DNA of 64,000 nucleotides from Branchiostoma floridae (lineage: Eukaryota > Chordata > Leptocardii > Amphioxiformes > Branchiostomatidae), in assembly GCF_000003815.2 (NCBI RefSeq), contig NC_049985.1, forward strand, positions 4,928,234-4,992,233. The letters run 5' to 3'. A program made the position numbers and the translations under genes. Position 1 is the first letter of the stretch, and the number at the start of each line of letters is the position of its first letter. A model generated the notes under the pieces. That model searched no databases and was not told where the DNA came from. It worked only from the letters and a program-made list of their open reading frames with translations. Below, piece by piece: positions 50,701 through 57,473 of the stretch.

Positions 50701-52831
50701 AACTGTTGAAAATCTATTTTCATGTGCTTAAAAATTTAAAGCTGGGGATGGCCCTGTGTTGACTGTTGTACCCAAAGTATAACTTGTTATGCACAAGCAC
50801 TCTTGTACAACATATAAAATCATGGGACACACATTTGTATGTAGACTGTATACCATGTATGATGGATCTCACAGGATTGTGTTCGGACCAACGTTCATCC
50901 ATCGTGACAACAGCTTCAGATATTGAGTGATATCGTATGTAGAGATTATCTGGTCATCCCCGTACTTTGTCTTGAGATTAGCTGCGGGGACAGCGATGAT
51001 CACTCTCACCATGATACCTACAGGATGTGTAATGCCTGGCAGAACCAAACAAATCCCAGGATTTTCGTTGATAAATATTCCACGACAAACGGGTTTTTCA
51101 ATTATGGATGGAAGAGAGGTTTTCGGTCGTTGGTAGTTTACGCTGTCATATCGTATCGATCCAGTGGTAGGGAACCGTAGAATACATCATTAGGTATGAA
51201 CTACAACATATCATTAGAAAGTGTTGACAAGTAGGTCATGCTGCAATATTATGTGGTAATAAAAAACAATAACTGTTAAGTATCTGGTAACAATCTTTGA
51301 CAATTGATAGCTTTTCTTCTCAAAAAAATAAGTTTAACTTGTCATCAGAAAATTAACATATTATTGTGATATCATTGTGACAAGTCTGATAATGATACAA
51401 GTACATGTATATTGTAGTCTGTAAGTGAATTATACAATTTATATGTTTATGTGTTATGTGTGATATGTTTAACTATTAAAGAACAGTCTTGGTTTGATCA
51501 AGTTGGTCTTGATAGAAGGTCTTTGGTTTGATTTTACCAACCCATATAAACCATGTTACCATTGAAAGACCAACTAAAATGTAATGAGTAAAAACGTTAA
51601 ATTCCTAGAGGAACTGTTGTGCAGAAATTATCGTTTAACTGTGATTTTTATATGCCTCTTTTTCCACTTATTTCCACCTTCAGGACAAACACAAACCACA
51701 GACAGACAGGAGACAAGTTCGGGACAAACCACTCAAGCTAAGGGGGAGGGCAGCAATCCTTGTCGAGGGGCACACAAAGTCGACCCCTGGGACAAGCCAG
51801 CCTCACATGTGCACTTCTCACGGGGCAGAGAGACCAAAGTCAAGAGCCAAACATCAAGGTAGGTACTAGTAAGGTTAGCCTTAGAAATACAACTTTGAAG
51901 GAAACTGGAAATTCTTAATATTGTATGAAATGAAAATCAACTTCAAGAATATACTTTAACAAAATGTACAGTGATGACTTAGTCTTGAAATATTTGTAGT
52001 AGTTCTATTTTTCTGTTTTCTTGTCGACCACTCCATCTGGAATTCATGATGTTTCCAGCTCATTGCTACTATACAACAGAATTGTTTCAATTGATCACCT
52101 ACAAACTTAAAACATTGTAAAAAGCCCTCCTTTTCCTCAAAATTCAGTCCATACAAAAAATAACAAATTTACAACATTTTCCCTTCTAACCCCAACACAG
52201 GTTGCTGAGTACAGTGCTGGGTAGACGGAAAAAACATCGCTCGCCGTCCTACGCGAGCACCACGAGCCTCGCCACCGCCCAGTCCAGCGGGAAACCCAAG
52301 TGCTCGGTTGTGAACTGTCCAGGCCCGGCCATTGTCAAGTGCAAACACTGTAACCGGGCCTTCTGTAAGGAATGTGCCACCAACTCCCTCAGTGCCAAAC
52401 GCTGTTACAAACGTCCGCGCGGACACAGCCTCATTCACGTGGACAACTTCCCCCGCCCGCCAAAAGTCGGGGTCGACAACGCTGCCTTCGCCAAATCCTC
52501 TGGGACAGTTCAGAGTCAGCCGCTCTCCGACGCTGCCACGGTCGGCAGCAACGATCAGGAGAGCGTGTCGGAGAAAACCGCGGCGGGAGGGGCGGCGGGG
52601 AAGGGACAAGGACTGCAGCAGCTGCAGGCCTCCCCGCTCAGAAAATGGAAGTGCCTGCGCTGCGCCGCCATCAACAGATGCAGCAGTAAGGTGTGCAGCC
52701 GGTGCAACCTGCCGCGGGGCGCGCCCATCCCCGAGCCTGTCCCCGTGGGGAACGTGTGCCCAGCCTGCACGCTGCTGAACCCCATGGCCGCGCTCAAGTG
52801 TGAACTCTGCGAGACAGAACTGTTACTGTAG
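28172..52831 (+). CDS. TRIM-like RING/B-box/coiled-coil protein with C-terminal RanBP2/NZF zinc fingers (11 exons, 752 aa)
   Basis: Predicted E3 ubiquitin ligase. Joining 28172-28313, 29003-29184, 32958-33107, 41418-41653, 42408-42513, 43808-43943, 47561-47711, 48237-48386, 48858-49057, 51684-51858 and 52201-52831 gives 2259 nt, an open frame in which every junction is GT-AG and every phase matches. Domains: RING C3HC4 (ligands C21, C24, C41, H43, C46, C49, C64, C67); B-box 2 (C112, H115, C124, D127, C132, C135, H141, H144); coiled coil about 159-300; Ser/acidic linker about 320-540 with IVIEV at 478-482; B-box-1-like Cys/His domain 577-622; RanBP2 finger 692-711; NZF-type finger 729-746. The RING and B-box place it among TRIM proteins. 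Ubiquitin binding by the last finger is inferred from its Cys-Thr-Leu-Leu-Asn-Pro core. No orthologue name is assigned. The start is the first ATG ahead of the RING in a continuous frame. Confidence 0.85.
28463..29002 (+). repeat. 77-bp tandem array of partial exon 2 copies with decoy 3' splice sites
   Basis: Seven decoy copies of the exon 2 start 'aatgcctagtgaagctggtg' follow a G at 28494, 28571, 28648, 28725, 28802, 28879 and 28956, exactly 77 bp apart. The real exon follows the G at 29002, after a 46-bp truncated unit. Each full unit holds a branch-point-like 'tataac', a pyrimidine-rich stretch, an acceptor 'tacag' (lost in the first copy, which has 'cccg') and about 42 nt of exon 2 coding for C49 to H61 of the RING. 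The copy at 28956 lacks most of the coding part. Confidence 0.95.
29003..29184 (+). CDS. RING gene exon 2 (C-terminal half of RING)
   Basis: Residues 48-108. It completes the RING with C49 and the C-P-T-C pair (64-67), then a leucine/asparagine-rich post-RING segment typical of TRIM ligases. The acceptor is tttctacag and the donor is cca|gtaagt. It is the last of eight tandem copies of its own 5' edge and the only one that continues into a full exon. Confidence 0.85.
30798..31016. mobile_element. MITE of the TACTGTAAAT family, copy 3
   Basis: Starts TACTGTAAATGCATTTAAG and ends TTCTGCATTTACAGTA. Interior blocks 'tttcgcggtagcggg' and 'cataaaaccaccgcgaac' match the other copies. It lies in intron 2 of the RING gene. 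Confidence 0.85.
31482..31650. mobile_element. MITE of the TACTGTAAAT family, copy 4
   Basis: Starts GCTGTAAATGCC and ends CTGCATTTACAGTA. Interior 'atttcgcggtagcggga' and 'cgaaaaccgcaaacatc' match. Shorter than copy 3, by an internal deletion. Confidence 0.85.
31680..32345. repeat. paired repeat segments flanking a dispersed element
   Basis: 'ttctgcatgggccccagtag' and 'gtagggaaggagtgtg' occur at about 31,745 and 32,252. Both are followed by 'cagtctgtcagactgat' or a close variant. Between them (31,840-32,120) is a dispersed repeat with 'tgtctgtctgtgtgtctg' and 'ggattgtagtgatatttgg', related in part to 3108-3215. The longer copy includes 'actgaacccagaaccttc', which on the minus strand resembles a pol III B box. 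A SINE origin is possible. Confidence 0.6.
32958..33107 (+). CDS. RING gene exon 3 (B-box 2)
   Basis: Exactly 50 codons (109-158), phase 0 on both sides, so it is a symmetric single-domain exon. It carries the complete B-box 2 ligand set, C-x2-H-x8-C-x2-D-x4-C-x2-C-x5-H-x2-H. The acceptor is ccttccag and the donor is cag|gtaagg. B-boxes support self-association and ligase function in TRIM proteins; that role is by family. Confidence 0.9.
33108..35340. other. intron 3, 5' part: no further gene
   Basis: Single-copy looking intronic sequence with short frames only. A fragment near 33,229-33,262 ('agtatgactgaaaagacaac') resembles 17,820-17,842 and marks a dispersed repeat. A TACTGTAAAT-family remnant lies near 34,540-34,700. 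Confidence 0.5.
35341..35583. mobile_element. TIR element enclosing a 23-bp palindromic satellite
   Basis: The ends are inverted over about 35 bp with small gaps: TAGCCTGGTA...AGCCATATT...TATAGCTCCTGAGT on the left and its complement on the right. Inside, seven 23-bp units (35,384-35,544) read TTCTCCGCAAATACGGAGAGAAG or close variants. Each unit is itself a small hairpin (TCTCCG/CGGAGA). Flanks 'gttgtgtac' and 'cttgtgcac' may be a diverged 9-bp target duplication. Because 23 is not a multiple of 3, the array is open in frames on both strands, giving long spurious ORFs. Confidence 0.85.
36815..37560. repeat. five-copy tandem repeat (about 130-170 bp units)
   Basis: Five diverged units start near 36,815, 36,960, 37,130, 37,268 and 37,420. 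Each has 'tttcac.tagcatcatttcccc', 'aagggtgct.aaatc', 'gtgctgtggacattgtcctc' and 'acaagtctgaaagcttggaa' or variants. Units differ by indels and none is coding. Located in intron 3 of the RING gene. Confidence 0.85.
37561..39340. other. intron 3, middle: no gene recognised
   Basis: Overlapping minus-strand frames (37,566-37,946 is the longest at 126 codons) have no recognisable domain. No exon-like GC-rich island with matching phase is visible. Confidence 0.45.
39341..39590. repeat. two-copy tandem duplication (about 130 bp period)
   Basis: 'ttcatgatgtgtatcatttt' occurs at 39,356 and 39,490. 'acatgacaagaaac.gaact' occurs at about 39,461 and 39,570. Confidence 0.85.
39845..40066. mobile_element. 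MITE of the TACTGTAAAT family, copy 5 (diverged)
   Basis: Starts TACTGTAAATTCG and ends AAGATTCACAGTA. The interior keeps 'aatatcgtggtagcagga' and 'aataaaaccactgtgaac' in family order. Confidence 0.7.
41116..41190 (+). pseudogene. partial intronic copy of RING gene exon 4 start
   Basis: The stretch 'gatgagttgc..tctttctg..ccaccag' followed by 'aatttgagacagct.gc.gag' and 'gatcaagcacaagca' duplicates the 3' splice site and first 41 nt of exon 4, 268 bp upstream of it. The acceptor is intact at 41,148-41,149. Read in the exon 4 frame it gives NLRQLAEALIKHKH, then unrelated residues to a stop at 41,318-41,320. Confidence 0.9.
41418..41653 (+). CDS. RING gene exon 4 (coiled coil)
   Basis: Residues 159-236 plus two bases. 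A charged Leu/Lys/Glu/Gln-rich segment with heptad-like spacing follows the B-box directly, as expected for the RBCC coiled coil that dimerises TRIM proteins. The acceptor is cccaccag and the donor is aag|gttcgg, a weaker donor than the others in this gene. Confidence 0.85.
41682..41836. mobile_element. short inverted-repeat element
   Basis: Arms 'tatgatacaattt.taaac' and, in reverse, 'gatgatacaattttaaac', followed by 'accatacacaaaaataaa', pair over about 45 bp. It lies 28 bp downstream of exon 4. Non-coding. Confidence 0.75.
42150..42218 (+). pseudogene. partial intronic copy of RING gene exon 5 start
   Basis: 'ggtacttatcagtgtgtctc' and 'cccctccccag' followed by 'agagctgtttgacgtggtgt' and 'ctaaagcagaggagct' copy the acceptor region and the first 38 nt of exon 5. 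The copy lies 227 bp upstream with its acceptor AG intact at 42,179-42,180. Homology extends upstream into a degraded MITE, so the duplicated unit includes intronic sequence. Confidence 0.9.
42408..42513 (+). CDS. RING gene exon 5 (coiled coil, continued)
   Basis: Residues 237-272, an acidic-basic helical stretch. The acceptor is ccctccctag. Two in-phase donors sit six bases apart (cag|gtgcag at 42,508 and cag|gtaaca at 42,514), so the isoforms could differ by Val-Gln. I used the downstream donor because it has the better consensus. Confidence 0.85.
42590..42760 (+). mobile_element. tRNA-derived SINE, copy 1
   Basis: Contains 'gctccaggcttcaaattctg', a B-box-like block, then 'atcttgtgccctttggaaag', 'ccacccaggtgtaaaaatgg' and 'tacctgactttgattgggaa'. 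The same blocks in the same order occur at 48,497-48,665, and part of them inside the foldback arms near 59,715 and 60,210. Direction + by the B box. Confidence 0.7.
43808..43943 (+). CDS. RING gene exon 6
   Basis: Residues 273-317 plus one base. The helical continuation of the coiled-coil region ends in a Gly/Pro turn (GYIGEPPG). It resembles the C-terminal end of a TRIM B-box C-terminal (BBC) region, a comparison by general character only. The donor is cag|gtaagc. Confidence 0.85.
43948..44690. mobile_element. foldback element with a partial second copy
   Basis: Arms at about 43,974-44,170 and 44,185-44,383 are inverted over nearly their full length (e.g. 'aacatttcacaattttacag' pairs with 'ctgtaaaattgtgaaatgtt'). 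The 16-mer 'gccatcaagactttgt' is present on both outer sides (43,948 and 44,376). A second partial foldback follows to 44,690 with the same words. It starts five bases after the exon 6 donor. Confidence 0.8.
45075..45395. repeat. two-copy tandem duplication (about 160 bp period)
   Basis: 'tatttatcttacttact.ctaatcc.ttccaca', 'ttggcaatgaattaatcatg' and 'cagcaatgatctctactc' occur in both copies. Confidence 0.85.
45396..46840. other. intron 6, middle: no gene recognised
   Basis: Contains a short (gat)n run at about 45,983-46,000. No exon of this gene is missing here because the phase matches directly from exon 6 to exon 7. Confidence 0.5.
46841..47040. promoter_or_regulatory. candidate intronic regulatory island
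   Basis: A GC-rich, CpG-containing low-repeat block ('tccgccgtgaaagcatcag', 'cacggcgccggtccgtgacg') inside an AT-rich intron. No reading frame is credible. Enhancer function is inference from composition. Confidence 0.25.
47366..47497. repeat. 58-bp-arm perfect-register hairpin
   Basis: The arms 47,366-47,423 and 47,440-47,497 are reverse complements with about five mismatches and no gaps, around a 16-nt loop. The core words are 'tgtcagcgagctctaaatta' and 'cctgatgcc.acgaa'. Stem length and short loop resemble a foldback MITE or a long hairpin RNA. It lies 64 bp upstream of exon 7. Confidence 0.9.
47561..47711 (+). CDS. RING gene exon 7 (start of acidic linker)
   Basis: Residues 318-367 plus two bases, rich in Glu/Ser, with a Cys-Cys pair near the end (ADIMCCRV). 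No folded domain recognised. The acceptor is ctccacag and the donor is aag|gtttgt, which is weak. A CT microsatellite begins about 20 bp downstream at 47,737. Confidence 0.8.
48237..48386 (+). CDS. RING gene exon 8 (linker)
   Basis: Residues 368-417 within the Ser/Asp-rich linker (SPADDGSSDLALSEIDD). Probably disordered. The acceptor is tctttcag and the donor is cag|gtcagt. Low-complexity acidic serine runs of this kind are common CK2 sites; that is inference. Confidence 0.8.
48497..48665 (+). mobile_element. tRNA-derived SINE, copy 2
   Basis: Begins TGGCTGAATGGTTAGG, which matches a pol III A box (TRGYNNANNNG). It continues with 'aatttaggtctttggaaaag', 'ctccaggtataaaatgcata' and 'cctgacttggttgggaaggt', in the same order as copy 1. 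It lies in intron 8. Confidence 0.7.
48858..49057 (+). CDS. RING gene exon 9 (linker with candidate SIM)
   Basis: Residues 418-484 plus one base, Ser/Glu-rich. It ends SSSNIVIEVTI. The core I-V-I-E-V (residues 478-482, 49,036-49,050) after three serines fits the SUMO-interacting motif pattern V/I-V/I-x-V/I with adjacent phosphorylatable serines. The acceptor is tacgcag with a poor pyrimidine tract, and the donor is tag|gtaagg. Confidence 0.8.
49181..49237 (+). CDS. possible 57-nt cassette exon copied from exon 9
   Basis: A copy of the exon 9 end and its donor lies exactly 180 bp downstream ('acatccagcagcaacatagt' at 49,021 and 49,201). Upstream of it is an acceptor-like gttccag, and it ends at donor gtaggg. 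The 57 nt enter and leave in phase 1 and are open, encoding GESETHITSSSNIVIEVII, so inclusion would keep frame and double the candidate SIM. The pyrimidine tract is weak; it may equally be a dead duplicate. Confidence 0.35.
49338..51683. other. intron 9, remainder
   Basis: No gene. A degenerate TACTGTAAAT-family MITE lies at about 49,985-50,160 (ends 'aaatttacagta'). A low-repeat block at about 50,930-51,180 contains 'atatcgtatcgatccag' but no recognisable gene. Confidence 0.5.
51684..51858 (+). CDS. RING gene exon 10 (linker)
   Basis: Residues 485-542 plus two bases. A Gln/Thr/Ser-rich, then basic, segment with no recognised domain. The acceptor is ccttcag and the donor is aag|gtaggt. Exon-intron phases fix it between exons 9 and 11. 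Confidence 0.8.
52201..52831 (+). CDS. RING gene exon 11 (B-box-1-like domain, RanBP2 finger, NZF)
   Basis: Residues 543-752. A basic stretch is followed by a Cys/His domain with C577-x4-C582-x7-C590-x2-C593-x4-C598-x2-C601 and later C611, H618, H622. Its KCKHCNRAFCKEC core and GHSLI end resemble B-box 1. Next comes W692-K-C-x2-C-x3-N-x6-C-x2-C, an exact RanBP2-type finger, then C729-x2-C-x3-N-x6-C-x2-C746 with CTLLNP, closest to ubiquitin-binding NZFs. It lacks the usual leading Trp (Val in its place) and has Thr-Leu rather than Thr-Phe. The acceptor is caacacag and the stop is TAG at 52,829. Confidence 0.9.
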
Positions 52832-52983
52832 GAACTACAGACAAAAACAGAACTGATGCTGTTGGAACTACAGACAACAACAGAACTGATGCTGTAGGAA
52901 CTACAGACAAAAACAGAAATGATGCTGTAGGAACTACAGACAAGAACAGACAGAACTGTTACTGTAGGAACTACCGACAAAAA
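52815..52983 (+). repeat. 33-bp tandem repeat spanning the stop codon
   Basis: Five units of 'cagaactg.tgctgtaggaa' plus 'ctacagacaaaaa' run from the last CDS codons into the 3' UTR. The first unit contains the real TAG. The unit at 52,848 has TTG in place of TAG, and later units regain TAG. The period is a multiple of three. Confidence 0.9.
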
Positions 52984-53010
52984 CTCATGTTCAAGTGCAA
53001 GAGGCTCTGC

Positions 53011-53120
53011 CCCTGAGCGCTCAAGTGTGAATTGTGGGAGACAGAACTGTTGCTGTAGGTACTACAGACAAAAACTCACGTTCATGTGCAAGAGGCTCTG
53101 CCCCCACGGCATGGCCAAAA
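53011..53120 (+). pseudogene. echo of the last NZF codons in the 3' flank
   Basis: 'gcgctcaagtgtgaa.tgtgggagacagaactgttgctgtagg' repeats the CDS end 228 bp downstream. Read in frame it would turn one NZF cysteine into Trp (TGG for TGC), so it could not encode a working finger. The neighbouring 'gtgcaagaggctctgccc' occurs at about 52,995 and 53,090. Confidence 0.85.
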
Positions 53121-54215
53121 GAAGAGAAGCTAGGAACAACTTGAGTACAAACTTGAGTGCAAAAAAACTCCTTTATTTACCTTCCTGTGCAAGCAATGCG
53201 AGCTGCAGCGTAGTGGTTGTCACTTATATCTGTAAATGCCTTAGAGACATGCCCTGCCCTTCAACTTTCTTTGTTACGGTTCTTCTCTTTAAGCATGACA
53301 AGCTATGAATCTGTTTTGTTTGGTGTTCAGAATTTGTTTTCTCCAACTTCAACATTCTCAAACCAGCAACAACAGCAAAGAAGATTGAAAATGCAACACA
53401 GCAAAAAAAAATGCATATTCTAAGAAAAAAAATCTTGAAAAAAAATGAAGACAAAACAATTGGTCAACTTAAAGAAAAATATTCTCAAATACCTCCTTCT
53501 GCTCAAAATGCAAAAACAGACTGTTACACTTCTTTACAAATTAAGGGTTATTCAGAAATACTTGTGAATTCCAGGTCTTAGTTAAAATCATACATGTTAA
53601 ATCATGACCATTTCCTCTGTGAACAAAGTCACAGAGGCTGTTTTAACATCTTGCTCCACTGTATGCAAGCATGTTTTAATTAGCAATATTATTGTAGTTC
53701 CCAATTAACTGCGAGCAATTGTAGCTATTATGTTAGCATGCACAGTTTCTCTGTTTGCAATGTAGGTATCATATACATGCAATGGAGCTTCCGAGTCAAA
53801 ACATTCACACGCATTGTGCTTTGAGCTGTTTCTTTCAATGTCTACAGTTCAAGATTAAGTTTATAGGAATTGTTATATAAAAGAAAACTGCCAAACAATG
53901 CCACTCACAATAGGAGCTGTTATGTTGTCCTTGTTGCATGCATACTTCAACAGTACATAGGCAGATGTTATTTTTCTATGTGTAAAAGTCGTTATTTTGT
54001 AGTGTTCATTGGGATTGACCACTGAATGCTGTATATAAAACCCACATGTTAACTGCACTATTTAATTTCTAGCCGTATTTTGATGTACAGTTATGTGAAT
54101 GTGTCAGAGACCAACTGCCATAGGACCTTCGTATTGTAGCACTCAATTCAGCCATGTAAGTTTAAGTGATTTGGACCATGCCTGTTGCTTGATAGATTCC
54201 AAACATACCGTGTTA
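53121..54215. other. 3' flank / probable 3' UTR, no gene
   Basis: AT-rich with A-runs at about 53,400-53,460. I saw no plus-strand AATAAA between the stop codon and 54,760, so the poly(A) site cannot be placed; AATAAA occurs at 54,761 beyond a MITE. Confidence 0.45.
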
Positions 54216-54596
54216 GGCTTAGGAAGAAAATGCTGTGTTTCCTGTTTCCCTACCTACCCTAGAAAAACCTGCTGACCCTAGACTTTTTGGGGTGGGCAGT
54301 GAAGTTACATAGCTTCCAGTTAGCATTTTTATTTATTCAGCCTGCTTCCTATTGAAGTAAAAACACTGCTTGTCGTATCTAATGAAGGATACATGTATTA
54401 TGCACAACATCCAAGTTTGACATTGAAAGACACTTAGTGCCCTCATGCATTTCAGTTTACTTTGTTAACTGTATTGTAATATGTCTCAGTTTTGGTCAGC
54501 TTAAAAAAACATTACAAGAAAAAGTGATGATCCCTACCTACCGACCCTAATTTTTTTCAGGACTGAAACAGGAAACTCAACATTTTTCCCTAGGTC
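54216..54596. mobile_element. palindromic MITE, copy 2
   Basis: Ends in the same inverted termini as 7408-7752 (right end reversed GACCTAGGGAAAAATGTTGA; left 'ttaggaagaaaatgctgtg'). 'cctgctgaccctagac' and 'gatccctacctaccgaccct' match interior blocks of copy 1 in inverse order. Confidence 0.75.
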
Positions 54597-55035
54597 TTAC
54601 CAGTAGCAAAAGTGTATGGAGGACTCTCCATCTGATGGGTTTATCTCTAGGCATCGTACCATTGGTCCTATGACAGTTGATTGACAGATAGCCACCCCCA
54701 GCAGTGTACAGACAGTTGTTGATACACAGATGACTTCTATGAAGCGAGAAAGGAGCTGAGAATAAAGTAGATCTAACTTACTGTTGGTGTGGTATCTTTT
54801 TGCGTTTCTATGTAGTTGATGGGTTGATTTAAAAAAAATGGGAAGTTTAAATTTGAAAATCGACACAATCACATATGAGTAATGTGTAACAATGCTTGAC
54901 CATTATCTATTGTGGTGTATTTGTTTAAAAGGTACTTCCGCCCCTAAAGCGTTACCAAAAAAACGATAGAATGATTCATCTTGGTTGACCCGTCCGTTAT
55001 CTTTTGATAAAGGTACGTTAAACATTACCATTGTC

Positions 55036-55213
55036 ACTCTCCAAGCAGAGGTTCGGTTCCGGCTGTTTTTGGTGGGTTTTGGGCATTTTATCGGGCTGTC
55101 TATCTTGTGTCGTTATTTTTGTTTATTGCATTCAAAAAAAAAACACAAAATAGAAAGCCTGATAATACTAATAGCACCTAAAATAGCTGGAGCCGAACCT
55201 CTGCTTAGAGAGT
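55036..55213. mobile_element. ACTCTCCAAGCA-family MITE, copy 2
   Basis: The left end ACTCTCCAAGCAGAGGTTCG and the right end in reverse ACTCTCTAAGCAGAGGTTCG form the inverted ends. The flanks ttaccattgtc and atctcattgtc agree at 8 of 11 positions, consistent with an old 11-bp target duplication. Confidence 0.85.
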
Positions 55214-57462
55214 ATCTCATTGTCACACGCGTCGAGACAGACGCTAAGTACAGACAGTTTCAGTGCTAGCAATGCCGGAGAAGTTTGGACGAAGTGTGGC
55301 TATGCATAACGATGCAGTCAAACCATGAAGCCAAATCTCGGGTAAGCTCCTAAAACATTCATTTCCCGTGAACCGTTTACATGCACATGTGCGGAGCGGA
55401 GATATAACAGTTGTATACACGGGGAGACCGTTTCACTCGAGTGCTATAATGGCCAACGGGCGAGCTTTTAATGGAAACGTTCTTAGCGTGATACTTTTTA
55501 ATAATCTTAATAGATGAACAAGTGTTTCTGTATAGATCTATAGAAACTTTACTTTCTGATTTGGCGATGTGGACTACAATATATAATAACGGGTTGGAAC
55601 AATTCTAAAATTGTACTTTTTTGGACTGGGTTTCCGAAAACATTTCTTCATGTTATTGCGTCCGCCTTGCTCATAAAATTTATGACTTTCCCATTTTCTT
55701 TACTGCCTTCTATGTCGGTTTTATCCAGCGCCAGGGCGTACTAAAAGATATGACCTAGAAATCCCCTTCAAACTCGCCTGTCACGAATGGCTTCTTTCAA
55801 GAGTGCTGTTCTGAAGTATCTGATCTGATACGGGACTTGGTGAAATAGAGCGGTTTTACGTCAGTTGCCGAAGCAAAAAAACTTTTCCCATTTCCTTTAA
55901 GTCGCAAGAGCCGATTGGCATTGCGATAGGAAAGCCTTTAGTATCCGCTTCCACTGCAAGAATGTGGAAAGCTGATAACGCATCTTACACATAAGAGTAA
56001 CTGTTATGAGAGACTTTACATCCGTAAATTCAGCACCAAGGCTAGAGCGCTTTCCGTGTATAGAGGGCGCTCATCTCAATTTCTACAGCCCTCGGGCAAC
56101 GCAGCAGGGCAAGCGCTACGGCCTATAGCTAGTCCACTTGAAGTGGTGTGAGGTTAACTACGATACTCTGTCGTAAATGTTGAGTGCTGGGCAGAGAAAG
56201 CAATATGCACCATTTTTAAGTAGTATTTGGGATGAGCGGGCCAGGATTTTAATCCGCGACCTCTAGGCTATCATACCCACTAGGCTATCATAGGTTGCTT
56301 ACTGCACTAACTTTCTGGTATTTGAAAGTGACTGAATGTTTGTTTATTAGCTGTACAGGGTCATTGCAACATTTGGAGGGTTATGAGCTTCTAAGTTCCT
56401 GGTTTGCATGGCGACAAGCTTGAATAAAATCTGATAAAATACATTTGTAACACAATTAACATTAAATGCCACTTTCTAAATCCTACCAAACTCCGCGTTT
56501 ATTAGCCTCGAGGTGGAGGCTAAGGAATAGGTGATTTTGATAAGCAATTTCCAAACGCCTGTTTGAGGCCAAGACTTTTGCGCATTGTCAACTTTAACAA
56601 GTTCTGCAGAAAACTGGATTTTCATGATGGGGATATCAATGTAAAAATGGCCCACTTACTGCATTTTATCATACAATGTATCTGAAAGAGAATTACACAA
56701 GGGGCTGCTGAAAGATCACAGAAAGTTGTTGCAAGCATTTGCAACGGTATTAGTTTCGGATCGGAAGATATTCTGTTTACTGCGTGCATGTGAGCAGGAA
56801 TTTTCGTCAGTCTGCTGCCTTCAAATTAAATAACACTGTTGATTCTTATCTTTTCGTTCGTCTCAAGAGGCGTTCGTTTCATTCTAAGCCACATTGACTT
56901 GGTTTTATGGATGACCTCCGAGCAGGCATCAATTTTCGCCAGCTGCAGTTTTCAAAAAGAGAAAGGGACGTTATGCTAGTTCGTTTCACAATCTCATAAA
57001 TCCTGACAACATGACGCTTCCTGCAGAAGGAACGAATATAGAAGTTATTTTGCTGCACCAACTTTTAAAACAAGACAGTCTAATTAGTCTGCAAGTGGGT
57101 GAAAGATTTAACCCCCCTTGCGAGCCTTTCGCGACTTCACCATTCCCAAAATACGGAAACTTGGCAATTCGACGGCCGTTTAAGCCACTTTTTGGGATGC
57201 GGCACGGAGTGGTACTACAGATTAGGCTATGATAGGGTCTGTACTCCTGATTCGTAAAATGGTCTAAAATGTGCAAGTATAGACGACATCAGCTACGCTT
57301 ACAACCGATAGAAACTGTCTAAAAATAGGTCCATAAATGTACGCTGGTTTGGTAGTTTCAAAGTTGGCTAAGGTTCTCAAATGCCGGGAAAGGGCCGGGA
57401 GTTTACGGAATGGGATTTGCTTAGAAAAATAGTTTGGGAAGGGAGTCCCTTCTAGTTCACAA
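55214..57462. other. intergenic, no gene recognised
   Basis: Short frames on both strands with no domain. The sequence is low in repeats and may hold upstream regulatory DNA for CCDC169, but no specific element can be supported. Confidence 0.45.
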
Positions 57463-57473
57463 GGTCTATGACA

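Noticed and set aside
52169-52980. Long minus-strand and alternative plus-strand frames over the last exon
   Set aside because: Shadows of the GC-rich zinc-finger coding exon; they lack domains, and the plus frame with all zinc ligands explains the region.
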